64,000 bases of DNA from Marinobacter nanhaiticus D15-8W (lineage in GTDB: Bacteria > Pseudomonadota > Gammaproteobacteria > Pseudomonadales > Oleiphilaceae), in contig NZ_AP028878.1 of the NCBI RefSeq assembly GCF_036511935.1, positions 1,798,001-1,862,000 of the forward strand. The letters run 5' to 3'. This document shows, piece by piece, positions 48,782 to 59,258 of the stretch; the stretch's first letter is position 1, and every line of letters starts with the position of its first letter. Under the pieces are notes generated by a model, which was given only the letters and a program-made list of their open reading frames with translations, did not search any database and had not been told where the DNA came from. Both the position numbers and the translations under genes were made by a program.

Positions 48782-50086
48782 TTGTTTGAGCGTCCTGATG
48801 TCGGTGAACGAGCGGTTATCGTTCATATCGATTTTTCTTCCCACAACGAATCCGAAGATCTTGGTGAATTCGTAGAACTTGTCCGCTCGGCGGGTGTCGA
48901 AGCGGTCGATGAGGTCACCGGATCGCGTAACCAGCCTAGCTCGCGCCTGTTTGTCGGCGAGGGCAAGCTGGAGGAAATCCGTGCGGCCGTCCAGGTGAAC
49001 GAAGCGGATGTGGTGCTTTTCAACCATTCCCTTTCGCCCAGTCAGGAGCGGAACCTGGAGCGTGAGCTCAAGTGTCGTGTGCTGGACCGTACGGGCGTCA
49101 TCCTGGATATCTTTGCCCAGCGTGCCCGGACTCATGAAGGTAAGCTGCAGGTGGAGCTGGCTCAGCTCGAACACATGTCGACGCGCCTGATACGCGGCTG
49201 GACACACCTGGAGCGGCAAAAGGGCGGTATCGGTCTGCGCGGGCCGGGTGAAACCCAGCTCGAGACGGACCGGCGCCTGTTGCGTGGCCGAATCAAGGCA
49301 ATTCACCGCCGGCTGGACAAGGTTCGTCGACAGCGGGACCAGGGCCGGCGCGCCCGTAAGCGCGCGGATATTCCCACCGTATCGTTGGTGGGGTATACCA
49401 ACGCCGGAAAGTCGACGCTGTTCAATCATATAACCACAGCTTCGGTTTATGCCGCGGACCAGTTGTTCGCGACGCTTGACCCGACACTGCGTCGGTTGGA
49501 CTTGCCTGACATCGGGCCGGTTGTGATGGCCGACACTGTCGGATTTATCCGTCACCTGCCGCACAAGCTGGTCGAGGCCTTCCGGGCAACCCTGGAAGAG
49601 ACGACCGAAGCGTCGCTATTGCTGCACGTGATTGACTGTGCGGATGAGCGTCGCGACGAGAATATCGAGCAGGTGGAGGACGTACTGCTGGAAATAGGCG
49701 CTCACGAGGTGCCTGTGCTGCAGGTCTACAACAAGATTGACCTGCTCGAGGACTTTCAGCCTCGGGTCGATCGCAACGAGGATGGGCTGCCGGTGCGGGT
49801 CTGGGTTTCAGCCATGACCGGTGCCGGCATCCAGATGCTGTTCGATGCTGTGGTCGAGCGTTTGGCCGAGGATGTGCTCCAGCTTTCTGTGTTGCTAGGC
49901 CCTCATGACGGCAAGCTTCGCGCCTTGCTGCACGAGGCTGGCAGCGTGATCGACGAGGCTTATCTGGATAATGGTGATGCGCAGGTCGAAGTGCGCCTGC
50001 AGTCGAGGGATTGGCATCAACTTCTCAGTAAGGCCGGTATGCGTGCCGACCAGGTTCGCTACGCGGAAAACGCAGGCCTGAAGTGA
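48782..50086 (+). CDS. hflX: Ribosome-associated GTPase HflX
   Basis: 434 residues from the TTG at 48782 (LFERPDVGERAVIVHIDF), which has GGAGAGA 7-8 nt upstream and matches the start position of the Pseudomonas protein; the ATG at 48713 would add 23 residues with no such site. The N-terminal HflX domain has FVGEGKLEEIR and the GGIGLRGPGETQLETDRR hinge; the GTPase has GYTNAGKSTLFN, DTVGFIRHLP and NKIDLL. It splits stalled ribosomes under stress. Confidence 0.94.
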   Translation: MFERPDVGERAVIVHIDFSSHNESEDLGEFVELVRSAGVEAVDEVTGSRNQPSSRLFVGEGKLEEIRAAVQVNEADVVLFNHSLSPSQERNLERELKCRVLDRTGVILDIFAQRARTHEGKLQVELAQLEHMSTRLIRGWTHLERQKGGIGLRGPGETQLETDRRLLRGRIKAIHRRLDKVRRQRDQGRRARKRADIPTVSLVGYTNAGKSTLFNHITTASVYAADQLFATLDPTLRRLDLPDIGPVVMADTVGFIRHLPHKLVEAFRATLEETTEASLLLHVIDCADERRDENIEQVEDVLLEIGAHEVPVLQVYNKIDLLEDFQPRVDRNEDGLPVRVWVSAMTGAGIQMLFDAVVERLAEDVLQLSVLLGPHDGKLRALLHEAGSVIDEAYLDNGDAQVEVRLQSRDWHQLLSKAGMRADQVRYAENAGLK

Positions 50087-50191
50087 GTGCGCTGAAGTAC
50101 GAGGCTGCTTTAGCGGGTTCAGGGCTTGTCCACGGGCGCCTTAATCCATAGTATTTGCAGCCATTCGATGAGTTTGCGAACGGAGAGAATT

Positions 50192-51382
50192 ATGGCCTGG
50201 AATGAACCGGGTGGTAACCGGAACGACAATGATCCCTGGGGTAACGGGGGGCGTCGTGGCAACGATCAGGGACCACCCGATCTGGATGAGGCGCTGCGTA
50301 AGGGTCTCGACAAGCTGAACCAGATGCTGGGCGGCAAGAAAAAAGGGGGCGGTGGCACCGGCGGCTCCGGAGGCGGTCAATCGAGTGGTGGCTTCGGCGC
50401 CGTGCTGGCGATTATCGGCATCCTCTTTCTGGGCTACGTTATCTACCAGTCTTTCTACACCGTCGATGAGCAGGAGCGTGCGGTCGTCCTGCGCTTCGGC
50501 AAGTATCACACTACCGAGAATCCGGGCTTGCGCTTCAAAGTGCCCATCATCGATAGCGTAACCAAGGTTCGGGTGACCAACGTTCGTAACGCTGAATCCC
50601 AGGGACAGATGTTGACCCAGGATGAAAACCTGGTGTCGGTGGACCTGCAGGTCCAGTACCGGGTCGGCAATGCGCGGGATTACGTGATCAACGTGCGCGA
50701 CTCCAACCAGGCCCTGGCATTTGCCACAGACAGTGCGTTGCGTCACGAGGTAGGCAGTTCCAAGCTGGACCAGGTGTTGACCGAAGGTCGGGCGGCGCTG
50801 GCGATCAACGTGGAACAGCGGTTGCAGAACTTCCTTGAGCAGTATGGCACCGGCCTCCAGATCGTGCAGGTCAACGTGGAAAGCACACAGCCGCCTTCGG
50901 AAGTTCAGGAAGCCTTCCGCGAAGTCCAGCGCGCAAAGGAAGACGAGCAGCGTCTGGTGGAGGAAGCGGAGACCTATCGCAACAAGATCGTGCCTGAGGC
51001 ACGTGGTCGCGCACAGCGCATGCTCGAGGAAGCCAATGCCTACAAGGAAGAGGTCATCGAGAAGGCGCGTGGTGAAACCGCCCGTTTTGTTGAACTGCTC
51101 AACGTCTATCGCGATGCACCGCAGGTAACTCGCGACCGCATGTACCTGGATACGATGCAGAACGTCTTCTCCAGCACGAGCAAGGTGCTGGTCAATACGG
51201 AGAGCAGCAATAACATGATGTATCTGCCGCTCGACCGACTGATGCAGCAGAGGGATACCACCACCACGGGAACCAATGCGACGGATACGTCGGGTTCGGG
51301 GACTGATGTGCAGGCCCTGACTGATCAGGTCATGGACGAGATTCGTCTGCGGAGCAACTCAAGTGTGCGGAGGGGGCGTTAA
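50192..51382 (+). CDS. hflK: FtsH protease modulator HflK
   Basis: 396 residues from the ATG at 50192 (MAWNEPGGNRNDNDPW) with CGGAGAG upstream; an earlier start at 50126 is not supported. A Gly/Asn-rich cytoplasmic N-terminus (1-85) with GGGGTGGSGGGQ leads to one membrane segment (about 88-108) and an SPFH/band 7 domain in the periplasm, with the coiled coil EVQRAKEDEQRLVEEAETYR. With HflC it forms the cage around FtsH. hflC begins 2 nt after it. Confidence 0.95.
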   Translation: MAWNEPGGNRNDNDPWGNGGRRGNDQGPPDLDEALRKGLDKLNQMLGGKKKGGGGTGGSGGGQSSGGFGAVLAIIGILFLGYVIYQSFYTVDEQERAVVLRFGKYHTTENPGLRFKVPIIDSVTKVRVTNVRNAESQGQMLTQDENLVSVDLQVQYRVGNARDYVINVRDSNQALAFATDSALRHEVGSSKLDQVLTEGRAALAINVEQRLQNFLEQYGTGLQIVQVNVESTQPPSEVQEAFREVQRAKEDEQRLVEEAETYRNKIVPEARGRAQRMLEEANAYKEEVIEKARGETARFVELLNVYRDAPQVTRDRMYLDTMQNVFSSTSKVLVNTESSNNMMYLPLDRLMQQRDTTTTGTNATDTSGSGTDVQALTDQVMDEIRLRSNSSVRRGR

Positions 51383-51384
51383 TC

Positions 51385-52266
51385 ATGAGTCCTAAAGCTG
51401 TACTGGGCCTGGCCGGCGCCCTTATCGTCGTACTGATCGTGTCGTCCAGTGTGTACATTATTCCTGAAACCCATCGTGGCGTGCTGCTCCGGTTCGGTGA
51501 ATTGATCCAGACCGATATCGAAGCGGGTCTTCACTTCAAGGTACCGGTAATCGACCAGGTGAGGGAGTTCGATGTTCGTGTACTGACCAACGACCTCCCG
51601 GCCCGTCAGTATCTTACGATCGAGAAGAAGCCGCTTGACGTGGATTCCTACATCGCTTGGCGGATCCAGGACGTGGATCAATTCTATCGGGCTACCGGCG
51701 GGGACGAGCTGCGGGCCATTTCACTCCTGCAATCGCGGGTTGATACCGGGCTGCGTAATGAATTTGGTGTTCGCACCATGCATGAAGTGGTTTCCGGCCA
51801 GCGTGACGAGCTGATGGAGCAACTGGTGGCTCGCATCGATGAGACAGTTGTCAACGAACTCGGGGTCAAGGTGCTGGATATCCGCGTCAAGGCCATTGAG
51901 CTGCCCCAGTCGGTAAGCGAGAACGTTTATCGTCGGATGCGTACCGAGCGTGAGAAGCTGGCGCAGGAATTCCGCTCCCGCGGTCGCGAGTTGGCCGAAG
52001 GCATTCGAGCCGATGCGGATCGCCAGCGGACGGTCGTACTGGCAGAGGCCTTTGCGACTGCGGAAGAAACCCGGGGTGAGGGCGATGGCCAGGCTGCCCG
52101 CATCTATGCCGATGCATACTCGGCGGACGAAGAGTTCTATCGTTTTTATCGCAGCCTGACCGCGTATGGCCAGACGTTCTCCAACAAGGGCGATATCCTG
52201 GTGATCGACTCTGATAGCGACTTCATGCGCTACTTTGGCGACCTTCAGGGGCAGGCGCGTAACTGA
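51385..52266 (+). CDS. hflC: FtsH protease modulator HflC
   Basis: 293 residues. One N-terminal membrane segment (about 5-25) then an SPFH domain beginning YIIPETHRGVLLRFGELI, with the coiled-coil RMRTEREKLAQEFRSRGREL and a C-terminal DSDSDFMRYF. It pairs with HflK to regulate FtsH in the inner membrane. It begins 2 nt after hflK and a strong terminator follows, closing the long series from nnr. Confidence 0.95.
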   Translation: MSPKAVLGLAGALIVVLIVSSSVYIIPETHRGVLLRFGELIQTDIEAGLHFKVPVIDQVREFDVRVLTNDLPARQYLTIEKKPLDVDSYIAWRIQDVDQFYRATGGDELRAISLLQSRVDTGLRNEFGVRTMHEVVSGQRDELMEQLVARIDETVVNELGVKVLDIRVKAIELPQSVSENVYRRMRTEREKLAQEFRSRGRELAEGIRADADRQRTVVLAEAFATAEETRGEGDGQAARIYADAYSADEEFYRFYRSLTAYGQTFSNKGDILVIDSDSDFMRYFGDLQGQARN

Positions 52267-52308
52267 TTGCCTGCGCTTGACCGCGCCCTTTAGCGGGGTT
52301 TGAAATAA

Positions 52309-52340
52309 ACCGGAGCGCATAGCCGTGCTCCGGTTTTTTT
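52309..52340 (+). terminator. Intrinsic terminator after hflC
   Basis: ACCGGAGC (52309-52316) pairs with GCTCCGGT (52327-52334) around a 10-nt loop, followed by seven T in all. It separates the hfl genes from hisZ. Confidence 0.9.
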
Positions 52341-52509
52341 GTGCGCGCCAAATGTGTAGAATTGCCGGGTTTTGTGATCCCTTTCTAGGATCCGTCAGCG
52401 CTTTCCGGTGCGCTGCCTGTCTGTTTCCCCAGTCGGGCGTATTTGACGCACCAGCCTAAATTCTGAAGCCTGCGACCAGTGGGCAAAAAGAACGGACTTA
52501 ACGCGACTC

Positions 52510-53697
52510 ATGACTGCATCCGACCGCTGGTTATTGCCTGATGGTGTGGAGGATATCCTGCCGCCTCTGGCGGGGAAAATCGAATCCCTGCGCCGTGAGA
52601 TAATGGATACCTACCAGCGCTGGGGCTACCAGCTGGTAATCCCGCCCCTTATCGAGTACCTCGAATCCCTGTTGACTGGCACCGGCAACGACTTGGCCTT
52701 GCAGACGTTTAAGCTTACCGACCAGTTGACGGGGCGCATGATGGGCGTGCGTGCGGATATGACGCCGCAAGCGGCACGTATCGATGCCCATACCCTACGG
52801 CAGGACAGCGTGACTCGCCTGTGTTATGCCGGTCATGTCTTGCATACCCGTCCGCAGCATATGCTGACGGGGCGCACGCCGATCCAGGCCGGTTGCGAGC
52901 TTTTCGGAAGCGCTTCGGCGCTGGCGGATCAGGAGGTGATCCGCCTTATGCTGGAAACCCTGCGCATCGCCGGCATCCCGAGGATCCACCTGGATCTGGC
53001 TCACGTGGCCATCTACCAGTCGTTGATGTCCGAAGCTGATCTGGACAGTCAGACGGAGGCGGAAATCTTCGACGCCATGCGGCGTAAATCCATTCCCGAG
53101 CTCGACACTGTGCTGGGCAATAGTCCGCAGGGTAGTCCCGCAGCTCGCTTGCGTGCACTTGCCAGGCTCAGTGGTGGTGTCGAAGTGCTCGACGAGGCGC
53201 GGCAAGTGCTGGCAGGTGCCTCGCCTCAAGCCCTGAAGGCTCTGGATGACTTGACGTCAGTGGCCTCGGTCATGGCCGAAGCATTCCCGGATGTGGATCT
53301 TGGCTTCGATTTCTGCGAATTGCGTGGTTACAACTATCACACCGGCCTAGTGTTCGCCGCGTACGCGCCTGGGCATGGTCAGGCTGTCGCCCAGGGTGGG
53401 CGCTATGACGCTATCGGTCGGGATTTCGGCCGTCCGCGTCCGGCGACAGGTTTCAGTGCCGATGTGCGTGCGCTGGTCGCACTGGGCGAGCGACAGGTGC
53501 CGGCGCGCGACGGTGCTATCTGGGCACCGGTCAGCGACGACGCGTCATTGCACGCGATGATCGCCGACCTGCGCAAAACCGACACGGTATTACAGGCGTT
53601 GCCGGATGATTCCTCCACGACGCCGGCGGCGCGAGGCTGCACGCGGCAATTGGTAAAACGGGACGGCCAGTGGGTCGTCGAGTCATTAAACGGATAA
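52510..53697 (+). CDS. hisZ: ATP phosphoribosyltransferase regulatory subunit
   Basis: 395 residues. A HisRS-like catalytic fold without the anticodon-binding domain: LLPDGVEDILPPLAGKI at the start, then YQLVIPPLIEYLESLL, RADMTPQAARIDAH and GYNYHTGLVFAAYAPGHG. HisZ activates the short form of HisG in histidine synthesis; hisG is not in this window. It is 38 nt before purA, the same neighbour as in Pseudomonas. Confidence 0.93.
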   Translation: MTASDRWLLPDGVEDILPPLAGKIESLRREIMDTYQRWGYQLVIPPLIEYLESLLTGTGNDLALQTFKLTDQLTGRMMGVRADMTPQAARIDAHTLRQDSVTRLCYAGHVLHTRPQHMLTGRTPIQAGCELFGSASALADQEVIRLMLETLRIAGIPRIHLDLAHVAIYQSLMSEADLDSQTEAEIFDAMRRKSIPELDTVLGNSPQGSPAARLRALARLSGGVEVLDEARQVLAGASPQALKALDDLTSVASVMAEAFPDVDLGFDFCELRGYNYHTGLVFAAYAPGHGQAVAQGGRYDAIGRDFGRPRPATGFSADVRALVALGERQVPARDGAIWAPVSDDASLHAMIADLRKTDTVLQALPDDSSTTPAARGCTRQLVKRDGQWVVESLNG

Positions 53698-53726
53698 AGG
53701 CGTCCGGGCCAGACGGGCGGGATTGA

Positions 53727-55037
<1,311 letters not shown>

Positions 55038-55058
55038 TCGCGCTGATAGTCCGATTAT

Positions 55059-55164
55059 GGGGCAGCCCTGCGGGCTGCTCCGAAGCTGAAGCGTCGGCTA
55101 CATTTCACGTAATACTCGGGTTTGTAGCAGATGCTTTAGCTTCTGAGGCGCCGAAAGGCGCCCC
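55059..55164. repeat. REPIN (two inverted REP units) after purA
   Basis: Left unit: a GCAGCCC/GGGCTGC hairpin (55062-55078) joined to CTCCGAAGCTGAAGCGTCGGC (to 55101). Right unit: GTAGCAGATGCTTTAGCTTC (from 55124) joined to a GGCGCC-GAAA-GGCGCC hairpin (55148-55163). The right unit is an inverted, four-mismatch copy of the left. The left unit matches the right end of the element at 2331-2565 at 23 of 24 positions. It lies between convergent purA and cmoB. It may form a cruciform or protect messenger ends; no T-run follows. Confidence 0.85.
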
Positions 55165-55249
55165 TCTTTCAGTGATATCTCTCGCGATGCAGTCTGTAGC
55201 GTCCTTTCATGCATATTGTCTGCGTTAAAGCATTTGACGTACCTGCCAG

Positions 55250-56236
55250 TCACCCCTTATCCGCAATAATCGTAGCCCGCTTGGGTCCGGGATAACCCTC
55301 GATGGTCTTGGTTGGATCATTTGGATCGAGGAAGTCTTCCAGCGACTGGAAGCGCATCCAGTCCGTCGAGCGCTGCTCCTCCGCTGTGGTTACGGTGACA
55401 TCGACGACCCGGGCGTTCCTGAAGCCAGTGCGGTCCAGCCAGCGCATCAGCGTATCGCAACTGGGGAGGAACCAAACGTTGCGCATCATGCCGTAACGGT
55501 CTTCCGGCATCAGGCTGTAACCCTCCGGCCCATCGACAACCAGGGTTTCAAGAACCAATTCCCCACCGTCGCGTAATGTATCCCGCAGCTCCAGCAGGTG
55601 ATCCAGCGGCGAGCGCCGGTGGTAGAGTACGCCCATGGAAAATGTGGTGTCGAAGTACTCCAGCTTGGGCGGCAGGTCCTCCAGGCGCGCGGGGATCATA
55701 TGAATGTGAGGTGCGTCCACGAAATCCTTCACGCTGAAGAACTGCATCAGGAAGAGCAGGCCCGGATCCACTCCAATAACGTCGCTGGCGCCGGCGCCCG
55801 CCATGCGCCATAAGTGATAGCCTGAGCCACAGCCCACATCCAGTACCCGGCGACCTGTCAGGTCGCTGATATAAGGCGAGATTCGATCCCATTTCAGATC
55901 CGAGCGCCACTCGGTGTCGATCTCGATGCCAAAGAACGAGAAAGGGCCTTTTCGCCAAGGCATGAGGCCTCGCAGGCCGGTTTCCAGCTCCCGATGCTGA
56001 CCTTCCGTCAACGGTTTCGGTGTGGTCAGTGTAACCGCTGGTGCGTTGAAGTCGGTTTCCACTTCATGCAGTACTGGCAGTTCCGATAGCGCATCGTTCC
56101 AGCGCTCCAGGTCGCCATGAGGGCGGGTTTCGAATTGCCGGTAAAGCTGGTCCCAGATATGGTCCGCCCATTGGAGCTGGTCGTTGGACTCAAGGTCGGT
56201 AAAGAGGGGCTGAAAGCGTTGTTTCCAGTCAAACAC
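55250..56236 (-). CDS. cmoB: tRNA U34 carboxymethyltransferase
   Basis: 328 residues. A characteristic N-terminus (WADHIWDQLYRQFETRPHGDLERW) precedes a methyltransferase fold with VLDVGCGSGYHLWRM and GVLYHRRSPLDHLLELR. It uses carboxy-SAM made by CmoA to form cmo5U at tRNA position 34. It lies downstream of cmoA after 76 nt on the minus strand. Confidence 0.95.
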   Translation of the reverse strand: MFDWKQRFQPLFTDLESNDQLQWADHIWDQLYRQFETRPHGDLERWNDALSELPVLHEVETDFNAPAVTLTTPKPLTEGQHRELETGLRGLMPWRKGPFSFFGIEIDTEWRSDLKWDRISPYISDLTGRRVLDVGCGSGYHLWRMAGAGASDVIGVDPGLLFLMQFFSVKDFVDAPHIHMIPARLEDLPPKLEYFDTTFSMGVLYHRRSPLDHLLELRDTLRDGGELVLETLVVDGPEGYSLMPEDRYGMMRNVWFLPSCDTLMRWLDRTGFRNARVVDVTVTTAEEQRSTDWMRFQSLEDFLDPNDPTKTIEGYPGPKRATIIADKG

Positions 56237-56312
56237 GTACGGTCTCCCTACAGTATTGTGCCGTCAAGTCCTGGCAGTAGTGTCGTCAGTCCCCGGTGGC
56301 CGCAGCACGCCG

Positions 56313-57074
56313 TCAGCCTTTGACGGCGAGCAGTGATACGAAGTTGAAGCATTGATACCACAGCGTAACCTGCCGGAATCCGGCTGCGAGCAGGCGTTCA
56401 CGGTGCGTGGCGAGGCTTTCGGGAATCAGCACCTGTTCCAGTGCAGAACGCTTCTGGCTGATTTCCAGATCGGAATAACCGTTGGCCCGCTTGAAATCGT
56501 GATGCAGTTCAGTCTGGATGGATTGCTCCCAATCCTCCTCGAAGCGAATCTTCTCCGATAGGATAAGGGCGCCGCCGGGCAGCGTGGCCCTGGCAATCCG
56601 CTCTAGCAGCTCCGGCCGGCGCTCGGGTTCGACAAACTGCAGCGTGAAGTTAAGGGTGCTGACCGAGGCCTTCTCAAGTTCGCTGTCCAGGATATCCTCG
56701 CATCGCAATTCTACAGGGGCGGGATGGTCGTCGAGCGCGATGAAGTGCTGACAGCGTTCGATCATATCGCTTGAGTTATCGATGCCGATAATGCGACAGC
56801 GCCGGTCGCCCACTCCGTGGCGCATGGCCAGGGTGGAAGCTCCGAGGGAGCAGCCGAGATCATAGCAATGGCTATCATCCCGGGCGAAGCGTTCGGTGAT
56901 GACACCAATCATCGGAATAATGGTGGTGTAGCCCGGCACCGAGCGACGGATCATATCCGGAAAGACCCGCGCCACTGCGGCGTCAAAACGAAAATCGCCA
57001 CCTGCCGAGGTCGTTGCCGTATAGATGCGGTCTGTCTCGAACATTGGGTTGGCGTCTATAGGGGCTTTGCTCAT
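56313..57074 (-). CDS. cmoA: Carboxy-S-adenosyl-L-methionine synthase
   Basis: 253 residues. The SAM-dependent fold has CYDLGCSLGASTLAMRHG, IGIDNSSDMIERC and SVSTLNFTLQFVEPERR; RFDAAVARVFPDMI and RRSVPGYTTII are CmoA hallmarks. It converts SAM and prephenate to carboxy-SAM, the cofactor for CmoB. It is the upstream gene of the pair. An unknown gene at 57093-57467 ends 18 nt before it and may share a transcript. Confidence 0.95.
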   Translation of the reverse strand: MSKAPIDANPMFETDRIYTATTSAGGDFRFDAAVARVFPDMIRRSVPGYTTIIPMIGVITERFARDDSHCYDLGCSLGASTLAMRHGVGDRRCRIIGIDNSSDMIERCQHFIALDDHPAPVELRCEDILDSELEKASVSTLNFTLQFVEPERRPELLERIARATLPGGALILSEKIRFEEDWEQSIQTELHHDFKRANGYSDLEISQKRSALEQVLIPESLATHRERLLAAGFRQVTLWYQCFNFVSLLAVKG

Positions 57075-57092
57075 GCTTTTCTCGAAGGGCTT

Positions 57093-57467
57093 CTACTCGT
57101 TGGTTTGCTCTGGACTGTCTTTGTTCGGGGTGCCGGAATCGGTCGACGCTTGAGGTCCAGCGAAGCAACGGATACCGCGATTCTTATAGTCAACCAATAC
57201 ACCGGTAAGCGTGCTGTCAGTGTCTGAACCGATAGCCAGGTAACCGCGGTAGCACTCGGCGTGCAGTTCCGAGGGCTTGGGCGACATACGGTAGTCCTCT
57301 CGCGGGCCGACGTATACAGCGCGGAACTCTCCCACCGGCACCTCGGCCTTGTCTTCAGTGTGTACGATGCGTCCGGTGGATTCGAGCACCAGAACCGTTA
57401 CGACAACCGTCAGGAAAAAAGTGAGTAGCAGGGCTCTGACGCTGTAGCGGTTTTCGGTGTTGCTCAT
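57093..57467 (-). CDS. Hypothetical membrane-anchored protein, 124 residues
   Basis: One N-terminal hydrophobic segment (LLLTFFLTVVVTVLVLESTG, about 13-32) and a soluble, probably periplasmic part with two Cys (HAECYRGYL and GIRCFAG) that could form a disulfide. The tail is rich in Ser, Thr and Glu. It lies between srkA and cmoA with short gaps. No family is recognised. Composition and spacing support a real gene. Confidence 0.6.
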   Translation of the reverse strand: MSNTENRYSVRALLLTFFLTVVVTVLVLESTGRIVHTEDKAEVPVGEFRAVYVGPREDYRMSPKPSELHAECYRGYLAIGSDTDSTLTGVLVDYKNRGIRCFAGPQASTDSGTPNKDSPEQTNE

Positions 57468-57512
57468 GGTCGGCTATGTCCATTCCAGTTAGGTTGTTCG
57501 GGGTAGATCGGG

Positions 57513-58538
57513 TCAGTATTGACCCAACAGACTAATCGGGGGTGCCTGCAACGCAGCCAATTGTTCCCGTAGGGCCAGGATATGATCTGACCAGAAGCGT
57601 GCCTGGGCGAACCAAGGAAAAAACTTGGGAAAAGCGGGGTCGTCCCAGCGTCGGGCGAGCCAGGCTGCGTGGCTGACCTGACGGTAGCAGCGTAGCGGCT
57701 CAATCAGAAAGCGCTCACGCCGATTGAATTCGCGGAACGTCTCATAACCCTCAAGCAGCTCGCTGAACTGCAGTGCCTGTTCATGTTCGTCACCGTTGAG
57801 CAGCAGCCACAGATCCTGTATGGCCGGGCCCTGACGGCAGTCGTCGAGGTCCACGAACAGCATCTGTTCGTCCCGTACCAGGATGTTTCCGGCATGGCAG
57901 TCGCCATGGATGCGTAAGGTATCTACAGGACCGGCATCGTCGATTCGGGCACGGCAATGGCTGATCAGCTCCGGTACCAGCGAATCCCAGGCCGGGCGCA
58001 AATCGTTTGGTATCAGGCCGCTTTGGGCGAGGAAACGGGTGTCGGCTTCCAGGCCGGTAATGAGGTCCAGCGCCGGGCGTTCGTGGAATGGTTTGTTGGC
58101 GCCGATATTATGCAGTTGGCCCAGCCACTGGCCTAGACGCCAAAGCATATCCTGCTCGCTGGTGTCGGGCGCCTGGCCCCCACGTTGAGGGAAAACGGCG
58201 ATGTAGAAACCTTGGTGCTCAAAGATGGAATCGCCGTTCGCCAGTTTCATCGGCGCGACGACCGGCACTTCCGCGTCTTCCAGTTCGTGCGAGAAAGCAT
58301 GTTCTTCGGCGATCTGGGCGCGATTCCACCGACCTGGGCGATAGAACTTGGCGATGACGGAGGGGCTGTCCTCGATGCCCACCTGGTAGACGCGGTTCTC
58401 GTAGCTGTTGAGGGGAAATATCCGGCCATTGATGACGAACCCGGCCGCTTCCATAGCGTCCAGCAGGACGTCGGGCGTCAGTGCGTCATAGGGATGTCCG
58501 TTGGGCTGGCCGATTTCTGGCATTCCGGTATCTGACAT
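57513..58538 (-). CDS. srkA: Stress response kinase A (YihE/SrkA family)
   Basis: 341 residues from the ATG at 58538 with GGAGC upstream; an earlier start at 58631 lies before that site. It has the aminoglycoside-kinase-like fold: N-terminal RVYQVGIEDSPSVIAKFYRP with the ATP Lys, catalytic RIHGDCHAGNIL and Mg-binding LFVDLDDCRQGP. SrkA is a cytoplasmic Ser/Thr kinase that protects against stress-induced death in enteric bacteria. Family membership is sure, the role less so. Confidence 0.92.
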   Translation of the reverse strand: MSDTGMPEIGQPNGHPYDALTPDVLLDAMEAAGFVINGRIFPLNSYENRVYQVGIEDSPSVIAKFYRPGRWNRAQIAEEHAFSHELEDAEVPVVAPMKLANGDSIFEHQGFYIAVFPQRGGQAPDTSEQDMLWRLGQWLGQLHNIGANKPFHERPALDLITGLEADTRFLAQSGLIPNDLRPAWDSLVPELISHCRARIDDAGPVDTLRIHGDCHAGNILVRDEQMLFVDLDDCRQGPAIQDLWLLLNGDEHEQALQFSELLEGYETFREFNRRERFLIEPLRCYRQVSHAAWLARRWDDPAFPKFFPWFAQARFWSDHILALREQLAALQAPPISLLGQY

Positions 58539-58655
58539 AAAGCTCCGCCGTCCAGGAGCTGCTCGGACGCTCCTAAAAAGTTCAGGTGGCGCAATATACC
58601 ACAGGCGCGGGGTGTGCCTCAGCCTCCGCACCTATGTCCTGTCCGCTCTGACAGC

Positions 58656-59078
58656 TTACCGGAGAACGGAATTCCGTTCTTTCATGTGCTTGAGGTGATA
58701 CCAGTTCTCGTCCAACTCCCAGCGGATGCGGTCGATACGGTTGTCCTCGAGAATCAGGTTCGCCGCGTGGGCCTGCAGGTGGGCGAATTCCCGTTCTGCC
58801 CGCTGCCAGTCCCGGTGATTCTCGTTGAGGGAGCGCATGCCCGGGAAAAGGGTCTGCAGGGCTTCCTGGGTGGTAACCTCGTAGGAGCGGGGTGAGCTCA
58901 TGATGGCGGTGTCGCCATCCACCCGCAACACGCGGAAGAGATAGGGATAGCCGTTGAGCTTGGGATCGGACTGGAGACGGTCATTCAGGGAGATCACTTC
59001 TACCCCTCGCCAGCCCAGCCACCCAACAAAAATAGCGGCGACCAGCATGACGATCAGAAACTGCTTGCGATCAGACAT
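58656..59078 (-). CDS. Hypothetical membrane-anchored protein, 140 residues
   Basis: An N-terminal hydrophobic helix (LIVMLVAAIFVGWLGW, about 8-23) then a soluble part with an acidic, Trp-rich C-terminus (HRDWQRAEREFAHLQ; RIRWELDENWYHLKH). No signal-peptidase site is clear, so it is probably anchored with the rest in the periplasm. It lies upstream of srkA on the same strand. I recognise no named family. Confidence 0.6.
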   Translation of the reverse strand: MSDRKQFLIVMLVAAIFVGWLGWRGVEVISLNDRLQSDPKLNGYPYLFRVLRVDGDTAIMSSPRSYEVTTQEALQTLFPGMRSLNENHRDWQRAEREFAHLQAHAANLILEDNRIDRIRWELDENWYHLKHMKERNSVLR

Positions 59079-59258
59079 CTAGGTTTTCCGTAGCATTCCA
59101 TGCTTTCTGTAGGTACATCAGTGAGCCGCAGTATAGCGAGTTTATGTGCCCGTGCGAACGTTATAGGTTAATGGACGCCCACAGGGACCTATTTCGCCAG
59201 CGGTCCGGTTTTTAGAGAGCGGTGCTCTTAGTCAGACGCTCACAAGAATAACACGTCG

